DNA of 64,000 bases from Chelonoidis abingdonii. Its lineage: Eukaryota > Chordata > Testudines > Testudinidae. Location of the stretch: assembly GCF_003597395.2 (NCBI RefSeq), contig NC_133769.1:46977697-47041696 (forward strand), read 5' to 3'. The translations under genes were made by a program, and so were the position numbers. The notes below the pieces were generated by a model. That model did no database searches. It saw only the letters and a program-made list of their open reading frames with translations, and was not told where the DNA came from. Below are positions 23,691 through 34,305 of the stretch, in pieces. The stretch's first letter is position 1, and each line of letters starts with the position of its first letter.

Positions 23691-25273
23691 TCCCAGTGCA
23701 GTGCTGCATCCTAACCTCAAACAGTTAACTGTGTGACTGAACCTCTGAAGGGAGAGAGTCACACAGCCAGTTTTTCAATGGAATACAATGTTCATGCTGA
23801 GCCATTCACACACCAGACCACTATGTGCATGTCATGCTGCACCCTCCTGGATGCAGACCCATTCAATCAGCAGTGGGAGTGAAGGTGGTGGTTAATGGCA
23901 AGTCATTCCCTGGATGTGAGACACTCGGACTGCTAAAACTGTGGCTAAGCCCCAGGTTGTGAAACCCCATCAAATGCTCCCAGGGTGTGAAATGTGGGTT
24001 AAGGATCCTGATATGAAAGCAATCGCTCTACCTCCATCGCAGATTTCTATAAAGACCCAAGAAATGTTAGTGTGCTGGTTGTAGGTGTGTTGTCAGATAC
24101 TCCATATTCTTTGCTTCCGCACTGAAGACAGAAAGGGTAGATGAGGCCCCCTCAGTTAGCCTCAGACAGCCAGGAGAGTGTGTGAACAAACATGAAAATA
24201 GAATAGCTAATGGTGTATACTGGTGTGTGTCACATCCCCCCTATCAGTGTCTAAGAAGAGTCAGGTTATATATCTCTAGCCTCTGGAGACAAATACCTAG
24301 GCAGGGGATGAGATCACCTGTTACTCCACAGAAGAGACAGGACCTATTGACTTGATGGGGAACTCTCTGGTTCCTAAAGCCCAGATCAGGGAATTGAGCT
24401 TTCTGCCAACCCTTCAAAGGGACTCAGGGGAAGTACAGTGCATGGTGATGGCAGTGTCTCCAGCCAAAAGTAGGGACATTGAGGCAGCTGAAGTGCATTG
24501 TCAAATCTTTGACACCCACCCAAAGTGGGAAATGCCCAAGTAAAGGGTACAATAGATGCTTGGAAGATGACAAAGGTAACTACAGCCAGAAAGGAAGGGG
24601 ATGCTTCCTGCAGTTTCTGAGTGCCTGATGGTCTGTGAAAATGTAAAGGACCCTGAACCAGGTGGGAGAGAGATTCCTGCTCACCTTGACTCTGTGTGTG
24701 GGGAACCTAAGGGGTGTGGGGGAAAATAATCCTCCCTCTCACCCAAAAGAGCTGGAGTGAGGCCACCTCAGTCTCTGCATCCCAACCTCATGGGAGATGG
24801 GGAAGAGAAAGGAGACTCTCCTTGGCCTGACAACTCTGCTCTTAAGAGCATTGTATGGCTGAAAGCTGCTTCATAGGGAGGCAGCTCTGGCAGAGTTCTC
24901 TCTTTGATCCACAGAATGGCTGCTTGTAATATTCCTCCATGGGTGGGGAACCTCAATCCATTGCTGAAGCATTTAATCCCTTGGGAGAAAAAGAGACACT
25001 ACACACACTCCCTAGAAACTGGACAGGAGGTGAGAGTGGGAGAACCAGGTCTCAAGTTTATACTCAAAGGTTTGGGGGCAAGAAGGGGGCATGTGGGGAT
25101 TTCTGAAGGATGTATCCTGGATTGCTAGTAGAATGTTTGTTATCTGAACAGGTGAAATGTGAAATTATGAAAAATAATGGCAAAACCACCATCCAGGGAA
25201 TAAATCTGTCCAGGCAATAATCCCCTAGGATGCCAGTCAGCACCTGCATACACCCACTTCTGCAATGGGGAGA
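23043..25273 (+). mobile_element. Ty3/gypsy relic with SCAN-like gag
   Basis: The forward strand holds scattered gag segments in order. MDVFLYAFEMGCELNKV (about 23046) is followed by an acidic/aromatic piece and then LLQKFKLTPQMYQRRFWGV (about 23208-23266). About 100 bases later comes 'YELMGIEQFYKFC', then a zinc-knuckle-like block near 23633-23680. The middle resembles the SCAN/gag capsid C-terminal fold, and SCAN is known to derive from Gmr1-type gypsy gag. Frames shift repeatedly. I see no reverse transcriptase between the knuckle and the 3' LTR start at 25274, so much of pol is deleted or unrecognisable. Confidence 0.55.
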
Positions 25274-25355
25274 TGTGACAGACTGACAATAACATGTAAT
25301 GTCCTGAACAAACCTTGTGGAATTAAGATAAACCTTAGTGAATTAGGTTTCAAAT
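25274..25355 (+). repeat. start of a gypsy-type 3' LTR, truncated
   Basis: TGTGACAGACTGACAATAAC begins with the TG expected of an LTR and follows a purine-rich stretch AATGGGGAGA at 25264-25273 that could serve as the polypurine tract. The text then runs 'tgtcctgaacaaaccttgtggaattaagataaacc' before stopping at the adjacent Penelope-like copy. Only about 80 bp are left. The assignment rests on this arrangement plus remembered similarity to a turtle LTR. Confidence 0.4.
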
Positions 25356-25570
25356 TTGTAGACGTTAGTCTGTATCAGCAAAAACAAGAAAGAGGCCTTG
25401 TGGCACTTTAGAAACTAACAAATTTATCTGGGCATACGCTTTCATGGGCTAAAACCCACTTCATCAGATGCATGGAGTGAAAAATACAGTAAGCAGTTAT
25501 ATATATTAGAGCACATTAGCACTGACCCCCCACTGGGTAAGGCAATTCCCATCTTTTCATATGTTTCACG
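25356..25570 (+). mobile_element. Penelope-like terminal repeat copy
   Basis: It reads GTTAGTCTGTATCAGCAAAAAC, 'ccttgtggcactttagaaactaacaaa', then GGCATACGCTTTCATGGGC, 'aaaacccacttcatcagatgcatggagtg'. This is the same unit as at 58.8 kb. Downstream, 'attagcactgaccccccactgggtaaggc' and 'cccatcttttcatatg' are the sequence that follows the terminal repeat in this family. There is no coding sequence. It lies directly against the truncated gypsy LTR. Confidence 0.72.
25430..25467 (-). ncRNA. hammerhead-like motif, reverse strand
   Basis: On the reverse strand the copy reads CTGATGA, extra A, GTGGG..CCCAT stem, GAAA, GCGTATGCC. Both invariant core segments are present. The outermost stem II pair is G-U and the third stem has lost its A-U pair next to the expected cleavage position, so this copy is probably inactive. 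Confidence 0.35.
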
Positions 25571-25700
25571 TTCTTCACTCAGACAGAGCTTTCCCGCTCA
25601 TCTGCTGGGGCTACCTGGAAACCAGAGCTACTTGGCCACTCAGCTGCCAGCGCCTCCTGCTGGGAAACTACCATGCAGGTGGGGCCCTCTTCTCATGATG
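25571..25700. other. short unassigned spacer
   Basis: A GC-richer 130-bp piece ('ccgctcatctgctggggctacctgg...') sits between the Penelope-like copy and the CR1 3' end. I do not recognise it. Confidence 0.3.
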
Positions 25701-26402
25701 GAATCATAGAATCGTAGGACTGGAAGGAACCTGAAGAGGTCATCTAATCCAGTCCCCTGCAATCAAGGCAGGACTCAGTATTATCTAGACCATCCCTTGT
25801 CTAACCTGCTCTTAAAAATCTCCAATGATGGCAATTCCACAACCTCCCTAGGAAATGTATTCCAATGCTTAACCTTCCTGACAGGAAGCTTTTCCTAATG
25901 TCCAACCTAAACTGCCCTTGATGCAATTTTAGCCCATTGCTTCTTGTCCTATCCTCAGAGGTTGAGGAGAATAAAATTTCTCCCTCCTCCTTGTAACAAA
26001 CTTTTATGTACTTGAAAACTTTTATCATGTCCCCTCTGAATCTTCTCTCCTCCAGACTAAGCAAACCTAATTTTTTCAATCTTCCCTCATAGGTCATGTT
26101 TTCTAGGCCTTTAATCATTTTTGTCACTCTTCTCTGGATTCTCTCCAATTTGTCCACAACTTTCCTGAAATGTGGGGCCCAGAACTGGACACAATATTCT
26201 AGTTAAGGCCTAATCAGAGTGGAGTAGAGCAGAAGAATTACTTCTTGTTGGGTCTTTCTTGGAACACTCCTGCTAATAATCCCAAAATGATATTTGCTTT
26301 TTTTGCAACAGTGTTACATTGTTGACTCATATTTAGTTTCTGATCCACTCTGACTACCAGATTTCCTTCTGCAGTACTCCTTCCTGGGCACTCATTTCCC
26401 TT
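25701..26402 (-). mobile_element. reverse-strand CR1 LINE 3' end
   Basis: The reverse complement begins in the ORF2 C-terminal region and ends with the CR1 tail; on the forward strand it starts GAATCATAGAATCGTAGGAC. The frame 26157-25801 encodes MDKLERIQRRVTKMIKGLEN..., the conserved 'vQRRaTkmi.gle...YeeRLk.LgLfsLe.RRlRGDmi..yK' C-terminal block of CR1 ORF2, about 118 residues with no stop. The 5' truncated end abuts the 5' end of the forward CR1, so the two are head to head. Confidence 0.92.
25801..26157 (-). pseudogene. CR1 ORF2 C-terminal fragment
   Basis: It has 118 codons with the sequence order RIQRRVTKMIKGLE, YEGRLKKLGLLSLEERRFRGDMIKVFKYI, then a shifted tail in which the usual 'FF..R....WN.LP' part is out of frame. 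It is the thumb-side end of the reverse transcriptase protein. The catalytic palm is absent because of 5' truncation. Confidence 0.85.
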
Positions 26403-26652
26403 GGCTCTTAAGCAACCAGAGGAGCTAGTGAATAGGAGCTACTAACAGGGGAGTTTTGCATGGGAGTTTACAGGAGAGTGCGAAGTGGCTAGGTACACTT
26501 AACATCCCTTAAACTTCTGTAAACTTAAAGCCAAAAACACCTTCTAATAAAAACAAAAGAACAACAAAGGAACAAGCTTCAGGAGTTAAAAGATAATGAA
26601 GGCAGAAGTCTAGCAACAGAGTGGGGCTACAGTTTATGGCACCCAATGCACC

Positions 26653-27702
26653 ATGTATGATTACCTGCCCTATGGGCAGGTAGCATATGTGTGCATTTGG
26701 TGCAAGGAGCTCCTGGCCCTCAGAGACCGTGTAGGAGCAAAGTAAGACAGAGAGATACATGGATGAGACTTTCAAGGACACAGTTGAGCCTGGTCTGACA
26801 GCCTCTGTGCTGTTAAGGAGGATGAAAGTATCAGGGAAGGAGAACATCCAACTGGAGCAGAGGGAAAAGATCCCATAATTGGGACCCTCCTTTCAGATGA
26901 TGTTGTGGTATCCTCTTGCACCGAGGAGACCTCTCCAATGGAGGGAACTCAGTTATTAGGAAGAGATAGGTATTAGTAATGGGTGATTTGATCATTAGAA
27001 ACATAGATAGCTGGGTTTGCGATGATCAGGAGCAGGGTCAGTTCCAGGCACCAGCTCAGCAAGCAGGTGCTTGGGGCGGACAAGGGGAAGGGGCGGCACG
27101 TTGGGCTCTTTGGCGGCAATTCGGTGGCAGGTCCCTTGGTTCCTCTCGGAGGGAAGGACCTACCGCCTAATTGCTACTGAAGAAGAAAGCAGTGCGGTGG
27201 AGCTGCTGCCGATCACGATTGCGGCTTTTTTTTTTTCCGCCGCTTGCAGCGGCAAAAACCCTGGAGCAGGCCCTGATCAGGAGAACCACATTGTGACTTG
27301 CTTGCCTGGTGCGAAAGTTGCAGATCTGTTGAGACACCTAGATAGACTTATGTGTAGTTCTGGGAAGGAGCTGGTGGTCGTGATACACATAGGTACCAAT
27401 AACAGAGAGAAGGATAGGGGAGAGGTCCTGGAGGCCAAATTTGGGCTGCTAGGTAAGAGATCGAAGTCTAGGACCTCCAAGATAGCATTCTCTGAGATGC
27501 TCCCAGTTCCACATGCAGGGCCATGCAGGGAGAACAGCAGGGTCTCAATGGTGTAGGGAGGAGGGGTTTAGATTGATTAGGAACTGGGGAAACTTTTGGG
27601 AAAGGAAGAGCCTAAATAAGAAAGATGGGCTCCACCTACATCAAAATGGAACCAGATTGCTGGCACTTAACATTAAAGAAGTCATAGAGCAGTTTTTAAA
27701 CT
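26653..27702 (+). pseudogene. CR1 ORF1 relic with esterase-like domain
   Basis: The start reads MYDYLPYGQVAYVCIWCKEL, a Cys-containing N-terminal block. After a frame change comes MGDLIIRNIDSWVCDD, where esterase-type CR1 ORF1 proteins have GDS. The nucleophile Ser is Leu here. 'VVVIHIGTNN' (about 27370-27405) is the GTND block and 'KKDGLHLHQNGTRLLA' (about 27620-27670) holds the Asp and His of the SGNH-hydrolase triad. The domain is known in CR1 ORF1 proteins and is thought to act with the ribonucleoprotein. The hAT insertion separates the first two blocks. Confidence 0.8.
27033..27275. mobile_element. 243-bp non-autonomous hAT element inside CR1 ORF1
   Basis: The ends are CAGGGTCAGTTCCAGG and CCTGGAGCAGGCCCTG, inverted repeats with 13 of 16 matches. 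A perfect 8-bp duplication ATCAGGAG flanks it (27025-27032 and 27276-27283). Removing the element and one duplication rejoins the CR1 ORF1 sequence. The interior is GC-rich (about 60%), unlike the host, with 'ggcggcaattcggtggc' and a T-run at 27227-27236. It has no coding capacity. Confidence 0.92.
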
Positions 27703-27939
27703 AAGGGCTGCAGGAAAGCCGACAGGTGCAGAGGAGCATGTGGTTCGGACAGAGACATCCGTTAGGGGAGGATTTATTAATGGAGATTCTCTATGTCCTA
27801 GTAAGGACGAAAGGATGGAAGATGATAAAATAGATGTAGGATCTGATGACAAACAGTCAAATGAAAGAAGTCCCATTCAATTGCATCATGTAATGGCAGA
27901 TAGCTAAAAAGTGACAAGTGTTTATATACCAATCCTAGA

Positions 27940-28600
27940 AATCTAAATAATAAGATCGATGATCTAGAGTGCCTCTTATTAAATGATATTGATATAATGG
28001 GCATCACAGAAACTTGGTGGAATGAAGATAATCAATGGGACACAGTAATACCAGGGTACAAAATATATTGGAAGGACAGAACAGGTCAAGCTGGTGGGGG
28101 GCAGGGAGGAGGTAGCATTATCTGTGAAAGAAAGCATAGAATCAAATGAAATAAAAATCTTAAATGAACCAAACTGTACCATAGAATCTCTATGGATAGT
28201 AATTCTATGCTCTAATAATAAGAATATATAGGTAGGGATATATTAGCGACCATCTGACCAGGACAGTGATAGTGACTATGAAATGCTCAGGGAGATTAGA
28301 AAGGCTATTAAAATTAAAAAAAAACCAACAATAATAATGGGAGATTTCAACTGTCCCCATATTGACTGGGTACATATCATCTCAGGATGGGATGCAGAAA
28401 TAAAGTTTCTTGACACCTTAAATGACTGCTTCTTGGAGCAGCTTGTCCTGGAACTCACCAGAGGAGAGGCAAGTCTTGATTTAGTCTTAAGTGGAGCACA
28501 CGATCTGGTCCAAGAGATGAATATAGCTGGACTGCTTGGTAATAGTGACTATAAAATAATTAAATTTACCATCCCTGTGATGCGGAAAACACCACAGTAG
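27940..28600 (+). pseudogene. CR1 ORF2 endonuclease domain relic
   Basis: 'DIDIMGITETWWNEDNQW' (about 27987) carries the catalytic Glu block of the APE-type endonuclease. 'IMGDFNCPHIDW' (about 28335-28372) is the GDFN block. 'SLDLVLSGAHDLVQEM' and 'LLGNSDYKIIKFTI' (to 28583) close the domain, with the SDH motif changed to SDY, so the catalytic His is lost. This enzyme nicks target DNA to prime reverse transcription. A frameshift and stops lie between 28100 and 28280. Confidence 0.85.
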
Positions 28601-28639
28601 CCCAACACTGTAGCATTTAATTTCAGAAAGTGGGACTAC

Positions 28640-30628
28640 ATAACAATGAGGAGGTTAGTTAAAGAGAAATTAAAAGGTACAGACTCAAAAGTAAAATCCC
28701 TCCAAGCAGCATGGAAGCCTTTTAAAGACACCATAATAGAGGTTCGACTTAAATGTTTACCCCAAATTAAAAAACATAGTAAGAGAACAAAAAAATTGCC
28801 ACCATGGCTAAACAACAAAGTAAACAAAGCAGTGAGAGGCAAAAAGGCATCCTTTAAAAAGTAGAAGTTAAATCCTAGTCAGGAAAATAAAAAAGAACAT
28901 AAACTCTGGCAATTGAAGTGTAAAAATATAATTAGGAAGGCCAAAAAAGAATTTGAAGAACAGCTAGCCAAAGACTCAAAAAGTGATAATTTTTTTTAAA
29001 AAATACATCAGAAGCAGGAAGCCTGCTAAACAGTCACTGGAGCCACTAGACAATCGAGATGCTAAAGGAGCACTACAGGATGATACGGTCATTGCAGAGA
29101 GACTAAATGAATTCTCTGAATCAGTCTTCATTGCTGAGGATCTGAGAGAGATTTCCACACCTGAGCCATTCTTTTTAGGTGACAAATCTGAGGAAGTGTC
29201 ACAGATTGAGGTGTCATTAGAGTAGGTTTTGGAACAAATTGACAAGCTAAACAGTAATAAGCCACCAGGACCAGCTGGTATTCACCCAAGAGTTCTGAAG
29301 GAACTCAAATGGGAAATTGCAGAAATGACTGGATGGTAACTAATATGATGCCATTTTTAAAAAGGCCGGTAAGTCTGACTTCAATACTGGGCAAATTGGT
29401 TGAAACTATAGTAACGAACAAAATTATCAGACATATAGATTAATAAAATTTGTTGGGGAAGAGTCAACACGGTTTTTGTAAAGGGAATTCATGCCTCAAC
29501 AATCTACTAGAATTCTCTGAGGGGGTCAACAAGCATGTGTGCAAGGGGGAATCCAGTGGATATAGTCTACATAGATTTTCAGAAAGCCTTTGACAAGGTC
29601 CCTCCCTAAAGGCTCTTAAGCAAAGTAAGCTGTCATGGAATAACAGGGAAGGGCCTTTTATGGATTAGTAACTGGTTAAAAGATGGGAAACAAACGGTAG
29701 GAATAAATGGTCAGTTTTCAGAATGGAGAGAGGTAAATAGTTATGTCCCCCAGGGGTCTGTACTGGGACCAGTCCTATTTACATATTCATAACTGAGCTG
29801 GAAAAAGGGGTAAACAGTGAGGTGGCAAAATTTGCAGATGATACAAAACTGCTCAAGATAGTTAAGTCCCAGGCAGACTGAAAAGAGCTACAAAAGGATC
29901 TCTCAAAACTGGGTGACTGGGCAACAAAATGGCAGATGAAATTCAATGTTGATAAATGAAAAATAATGCACATTGGAAAACATAATCCCAACTATACATA
30001 AAAAATGATGGTTCTAAATTAGCTGTTACCATTCAAGAAAGAGATCTTGGAGTCACTGTGGATAGTTCTCTGAAAACACCCACTCAACATGCAGCGGCAG
30101 TCAAAAAAGAGAACAGAATGTTGGGCATCAATAAGAAAAGGGATAGATAAGAAGATGGAAAATATCATATTGCCTCTATATAAATCCATGGTACGTCCAC
30201 ACTTTGAATACTGTGTGAAGATATGGTCACTCCATCTCAAAAAAGATATACTGGAATTGAAAAAGGTTCAGAAAAGAGCAACAAAAATGATTAGAAGTAT
30301 GGAAAGGCTTCCGAATGAGGAGAGATTAATAAGATTGGGTCTTTTCAGCTTGGAAAAGAGACAACTAAGGGGGGATATGATAGAGATGCATAAAATCATG
30401 ACTGGTGTGGAGAAAGTAAGGAAGGAAGTGTTATTTACTCCTTCTTATAACACAAGAACTAGGGGTCAGCAAATGAAATTAATAGGCAACAGATTTAAAA
30501 CAAATAAAAGGAAGTATTTTTTCACACAACACACAGTCAACCTGTGGAACTCCTTGCCAGAGGATGTTGTAAAGGCCAAGACTATAACAGTGTTCAAAAA
30601 AGAGGCTAGGTCCATCAATGGCTATTAG
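28640..30628 (+). pseudogene. CR1 ORF2 reverse transcriptase relic
   Basis: The linker block PPWLNNKVNKAVRGKKASFK is at 28793-28860. 'GPAGIHPRVLKEL' is at about 29270-29310, 'VYIDFQKAFDKVP' at about 29565-29603, 'PQGSVLGPVLF' near 29750-29780 and 'KFADDTKL' at about 29828-29851; the last holds the catalytic Asp pair. The final 179 codons (30089-30628) are open and end [11 protein letters not shown]...SINGY. Parts of the finger region are deleted and several stops occur, so it is inactive. Confidence 0.88.
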
Positions 30629-30839
30629 CCAGGATGGACAGGGATGGTGTCCCTAGCCTCTGTTTGTCAGAAGCTGGAAATGGGTGACAGGGGATGGATC
30701 ACTGGATGATTATCTGTTCTGTTCATTCCCTCTGGGGCACCTGGCATTGGGCACTGTTGGAAGACAGGATTCTGGGCTAGTTAGGCCTTTGGTCTGACCC
30801 AGTATGGCCATTCTTATGTTCTTATATTCTTATTTTGTA

Positions 30840-33770
30840 TGTGTTACTGATTGTTCCTGCCTAAGTGGACCTGGGACTGCTCTGTAGTTGGGGACCACTG
30901 GAGCATATCAGGGTTCCAGCTATACTTCATCCCTTGGCTTGCCCCCAAAATGCCTTAAATGCCTCGGCCATGAATAGGGGTTAGGTAGGGTTGGAACTCT
31001 GGCAGCAACTACTCTCTGTTCTCATCACATCCCCTTCTTGCTTTCAGGAGTAGCAGCAAGCTTGAGTTCCTTCATACACCCAGACTCAGGTCCTAAATGG
31101 CCACAAATGAAGTGGGTGGGAGCACTATACTCCCTTAGGCCCTGTATGGCGGTATAAGAAGGAATCACAATCTAACCCTTAAGCATTTTTTAATATTTTG
31201 TTCTGGATACAGTTTCTCAGTCTTTCTTATGAAACACTGGGTTTATCTTGCTCTCCTATTTAAAGTATGGCATGAGAAGTGGTTCAGAAATTAAGGTTAC
31301 TGTCCAGCCCTCCTCATCATTCTCACCTCCTTCTGAAACATCTTACCCTATGAGCCAGATGTCTTTAATGAGTTGTAAATGTGAGTTTCAATGATCTTTT
31401 GATTTATGATTATGTCAAGTTAAAAAAAAAAAGAAAGAGTAAAGGGAAAGACATTTTCAAATTATTCAGATCCTAGCATCTTAATTTAATCACTTTAAAT
31501 GCAACCAGATGAGGCACATGTAATCCTGATATAAACAGTGTGCCATTAGATGGATTCAGCTGACATCAGTTGGCAGAAGAGCAGTCTTCCTTCTATGTTA
31601 GAATCTAACAAATGAAGAAAGCACCAATTTGTGATTAAAAATAATAAGCTCTTTAAGAAATCACCTTTCAGATATAAAATACTGATTAGTTGAGGATATG
31701 TGTTTCAGCTAAATTAAAGGTGTATGCTTATGTATTCAACTAATATTTGTGTAGCTATTAATTTTAAGAAATGTAACACATAATTATATTCCATGACTAC
31801 CTAGTGTGGTCCTCAGAGAAGTGAACAATTAAATATGGGACACAATTATGAGCATATTATCTCCCTGTGAGAAAATATCACAATCTCAGAATTAGCTTAC
31901 TACCTTATCTGCACGCTGTACAAATCTGTGCTACTAAGGTATGTTTCCTACTTAAAGTGCTTCACATGCAAACAAAATTTTGCATTTAAGTTCAGGTAAA
32001 TATAATAAAGATGTTACTAAACTCACATGTCGTAGAGATGCATCTTTCAAGAAAGGCAAATTTATGGGGAAGAAAGAACTGGTTCAAAAAAGCAGTAACG
32101 GGATAGGCAGCCTTTAAACTCATAGTCCCTTGTTCAACTCTTGCCCAGGTCAGCAGTGAATGAAATTCATTAATGTGTAATGCTTGCTCAGTGGTACAGA
32201 ATATGTGACATTTGCCACAGATAAAGTCTGAAAATTTGCTCTGACCTGTTTCTGGAGAGGAATACTAGCAGTGCACAGTATCCTCATTCATTCATTACAC
32301 ATGAACAGAAGTCCACCAAGCCTGCTCTTGGAAGTTTGGCTCAGCTTGGTATTCTACTCTGGAATTGGGCATTACAGTCACAGAAATGATGAGTAGAAGC
32401 ACTATGTGGACCTGGTGATGTATTAAGTGCATGTAAAGAGCTCCCATGTGGCAGGTCTCAGTCAGAATACCTCAATCCCATACATTTGAGGGGTCTTGGA
32501 ATGGCTGATCAATGGTGAACTCAACAATACGTGAAAATTGGAGGTCTTCATCTAGTTTCCAATGGACAGTTGCCCAACCATAAAAAACTATGATTTAACC
32601 TGATACTTATTCTAGGGTCTCAGAAAGGCCAAGGATTGAACAGCCATGGAAACACTCAACCTTGTTGGTGGTTCCTCCATACCATGTGTTGAGGCATATT
32701 GCCAGAGCAATATATACTACTGCAGTCTGCACTATATCTGTTACTGTGAATAAATAACTGACTCTAGTCACCAAGGTTATATGGCTTGTACCTTTCTAAA
32801 TTTCCTAATTTCAAAAAATCTATAAAAATAGGTTTATCTGTCAGACTGATAAAAACTGATTCATCATTTTCTGTTGTCTTTTTTAAATTGGCATAACCTC
32901 AAATAGTTTATTTTTCATTATTTTAGTTTTTTGAGTTCTAAGTTTTCATACGCAGTGGAATGTGTTTACCCTTTCTGCACTTTTGTGTATGGTGAAATCT
33001 GTGCTTTATGCCTACTGTGAACTTTGCTTTAAAAAACTATACAGATTCTCCAGAATGTCTCAGAAATGTCTGCTACACACATGGTTTCAAATTTTGAGAG
33101 TTATCCAAGTACTAGTACAATAGAAATGGATTAAAACAAGAGTGATACTCACAGCTGAATGATTATGGAGAGATTGCTGTAGGGCATATAGGATTTTTTA
33201 AATATTAATTACTTAAAGTACATTTATAATCTGAAAAGTGACCCTCTAATGGTATCATAAGGTTTTGAGTTTATAGGCTCTCTAAATGCATATCAAGTCT
33301 CCTCATTTTACGAAGAAAAGATCAGGAGATTTTAACTGCCATACTCAATCTGGAATCTGAAACTCACACTGTGTTCTTCCCTGCTCACATGCAAACAGTA
33401 AATAAAGAATTTGCAGTTTGGGGCCTAGCTAACAGTTCTGTTGATGGTGTGTTAGACAGAATGGAATCCAACTCATTCTCCCATAGATGAGTTGTCTCTG
33501 GAGTGATAACAGGAAAAAAAAGAAATACAAAAATGTTTTTGACACTAAAAGAGGTAGGTATGACTGAATGCAAATAGGCCGCATTCTTTTGAGTAAGCTT
33601 TTACATTATATATAGACTTATTCTTGTTCATAATGGAACTTAAATTACAGAAGAAATGTTAATTGCTCCACGGCTCAGATAGAAATTTCCTGCTGTCTAG
33701 GAAATTTAAGAGGACGGAGACTAAACTGTTTAGATTGTTCAATAAAGAAAATTAATCCCTTAAAAATGGT
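30840..33770. other. single-copy stretch, no gene seen
   Basis: About 2.9 kb with no recognisable coding sequence. A poly(A) run occurs near 31423-31433. 32440-32710 has a slightly repeat-like feel ('ggtggttcctccataccatgtgttgaggcatattgcc') but I cannot name a family. Confidence 0.5.
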
Positions 33771-33925
33771 ACTCATGTAGGGTGAATTTTTAGAAAGTGG
33801 CTATGTAACTTAAAAGTCTATATCTCATTTTCAAAAAGGACTTATGGATTTAAGTCCCATTGACTTTCAGTGAGACTTAGAGTAAAATTTTCATAAGTAC
33901 CTAAGTGACTTAGGGGCCTAAATTC

Positions 33926-34083
33926 CAGCGCTTAATTTGTGCCAGGGGCTTGGAAAGGCTGAGCTCCGGCTCCTCTAGGCTTGACAGTTCATAGCTCTGT
34001 CACCTATGGGCTTGCTGCATCAACTAAGAGTGTAAAAATATTGCTTGAGCCCCAGCACCTCTTTCACTACAAATTAAGCACTG
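33926..34083. mobile_element. 158-bp hAT-type MITE
   Basis: It begins CAGCGCTTAATTTGTGCC and ends ACAAATTAAGCACTG, giving CAG..CTG ends within near-identical inverted repeats. It is flanked by a perfect 8-bp duplication CTAAATTC (33918-33925 and 34084-34091). The interior carries no reading frame of interest. Confidence 0.9.
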
Positions 34084-34305
34084 CTAAATTCCATCGACTT
34101 TCAGTGGAATTTAGGCTCCTACATTATCCAGGTGCTTTTGAAAATGTTACCCTTAGGGTCCCAAAGGCCAGATTTATAAAGGAATTTTTGCACTTAAAGA
34201 TGCAGAAAGGCACCTAGTGTAGTGGGATTTTAAAAAGCGTGCCTGGTCACCTAACTCCCAACAGTGTGAGTTCAGACTGAGATACTTTTGTAAATCCCAC
34301 TAGGT

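Larger units (their letters stand above)
26403..30836 (+). mobile_element. nearly full-length CR1 LINE, forward strand
   Basis: The order is a 5' untranslated region (to about 26650), ORF1 relic (26653-27702), ORF2 relic (about 27940-30628) and a 3' untranslated region. The end carries 'ggtctgacccagtatggccattcttatg' and a TTCTTATATTCTTAT tail typical of this CR1 subfamily. Without the 243-bp insertion at 27033-27275 it is about 4.2 kb, close to full CR1 length. Numerous stops and small deletions inactivate it. A deletion inside the reverse-transcriptase fingers (around 29323-29365) joins two non-adjacent parts. Confidence 0.9.
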
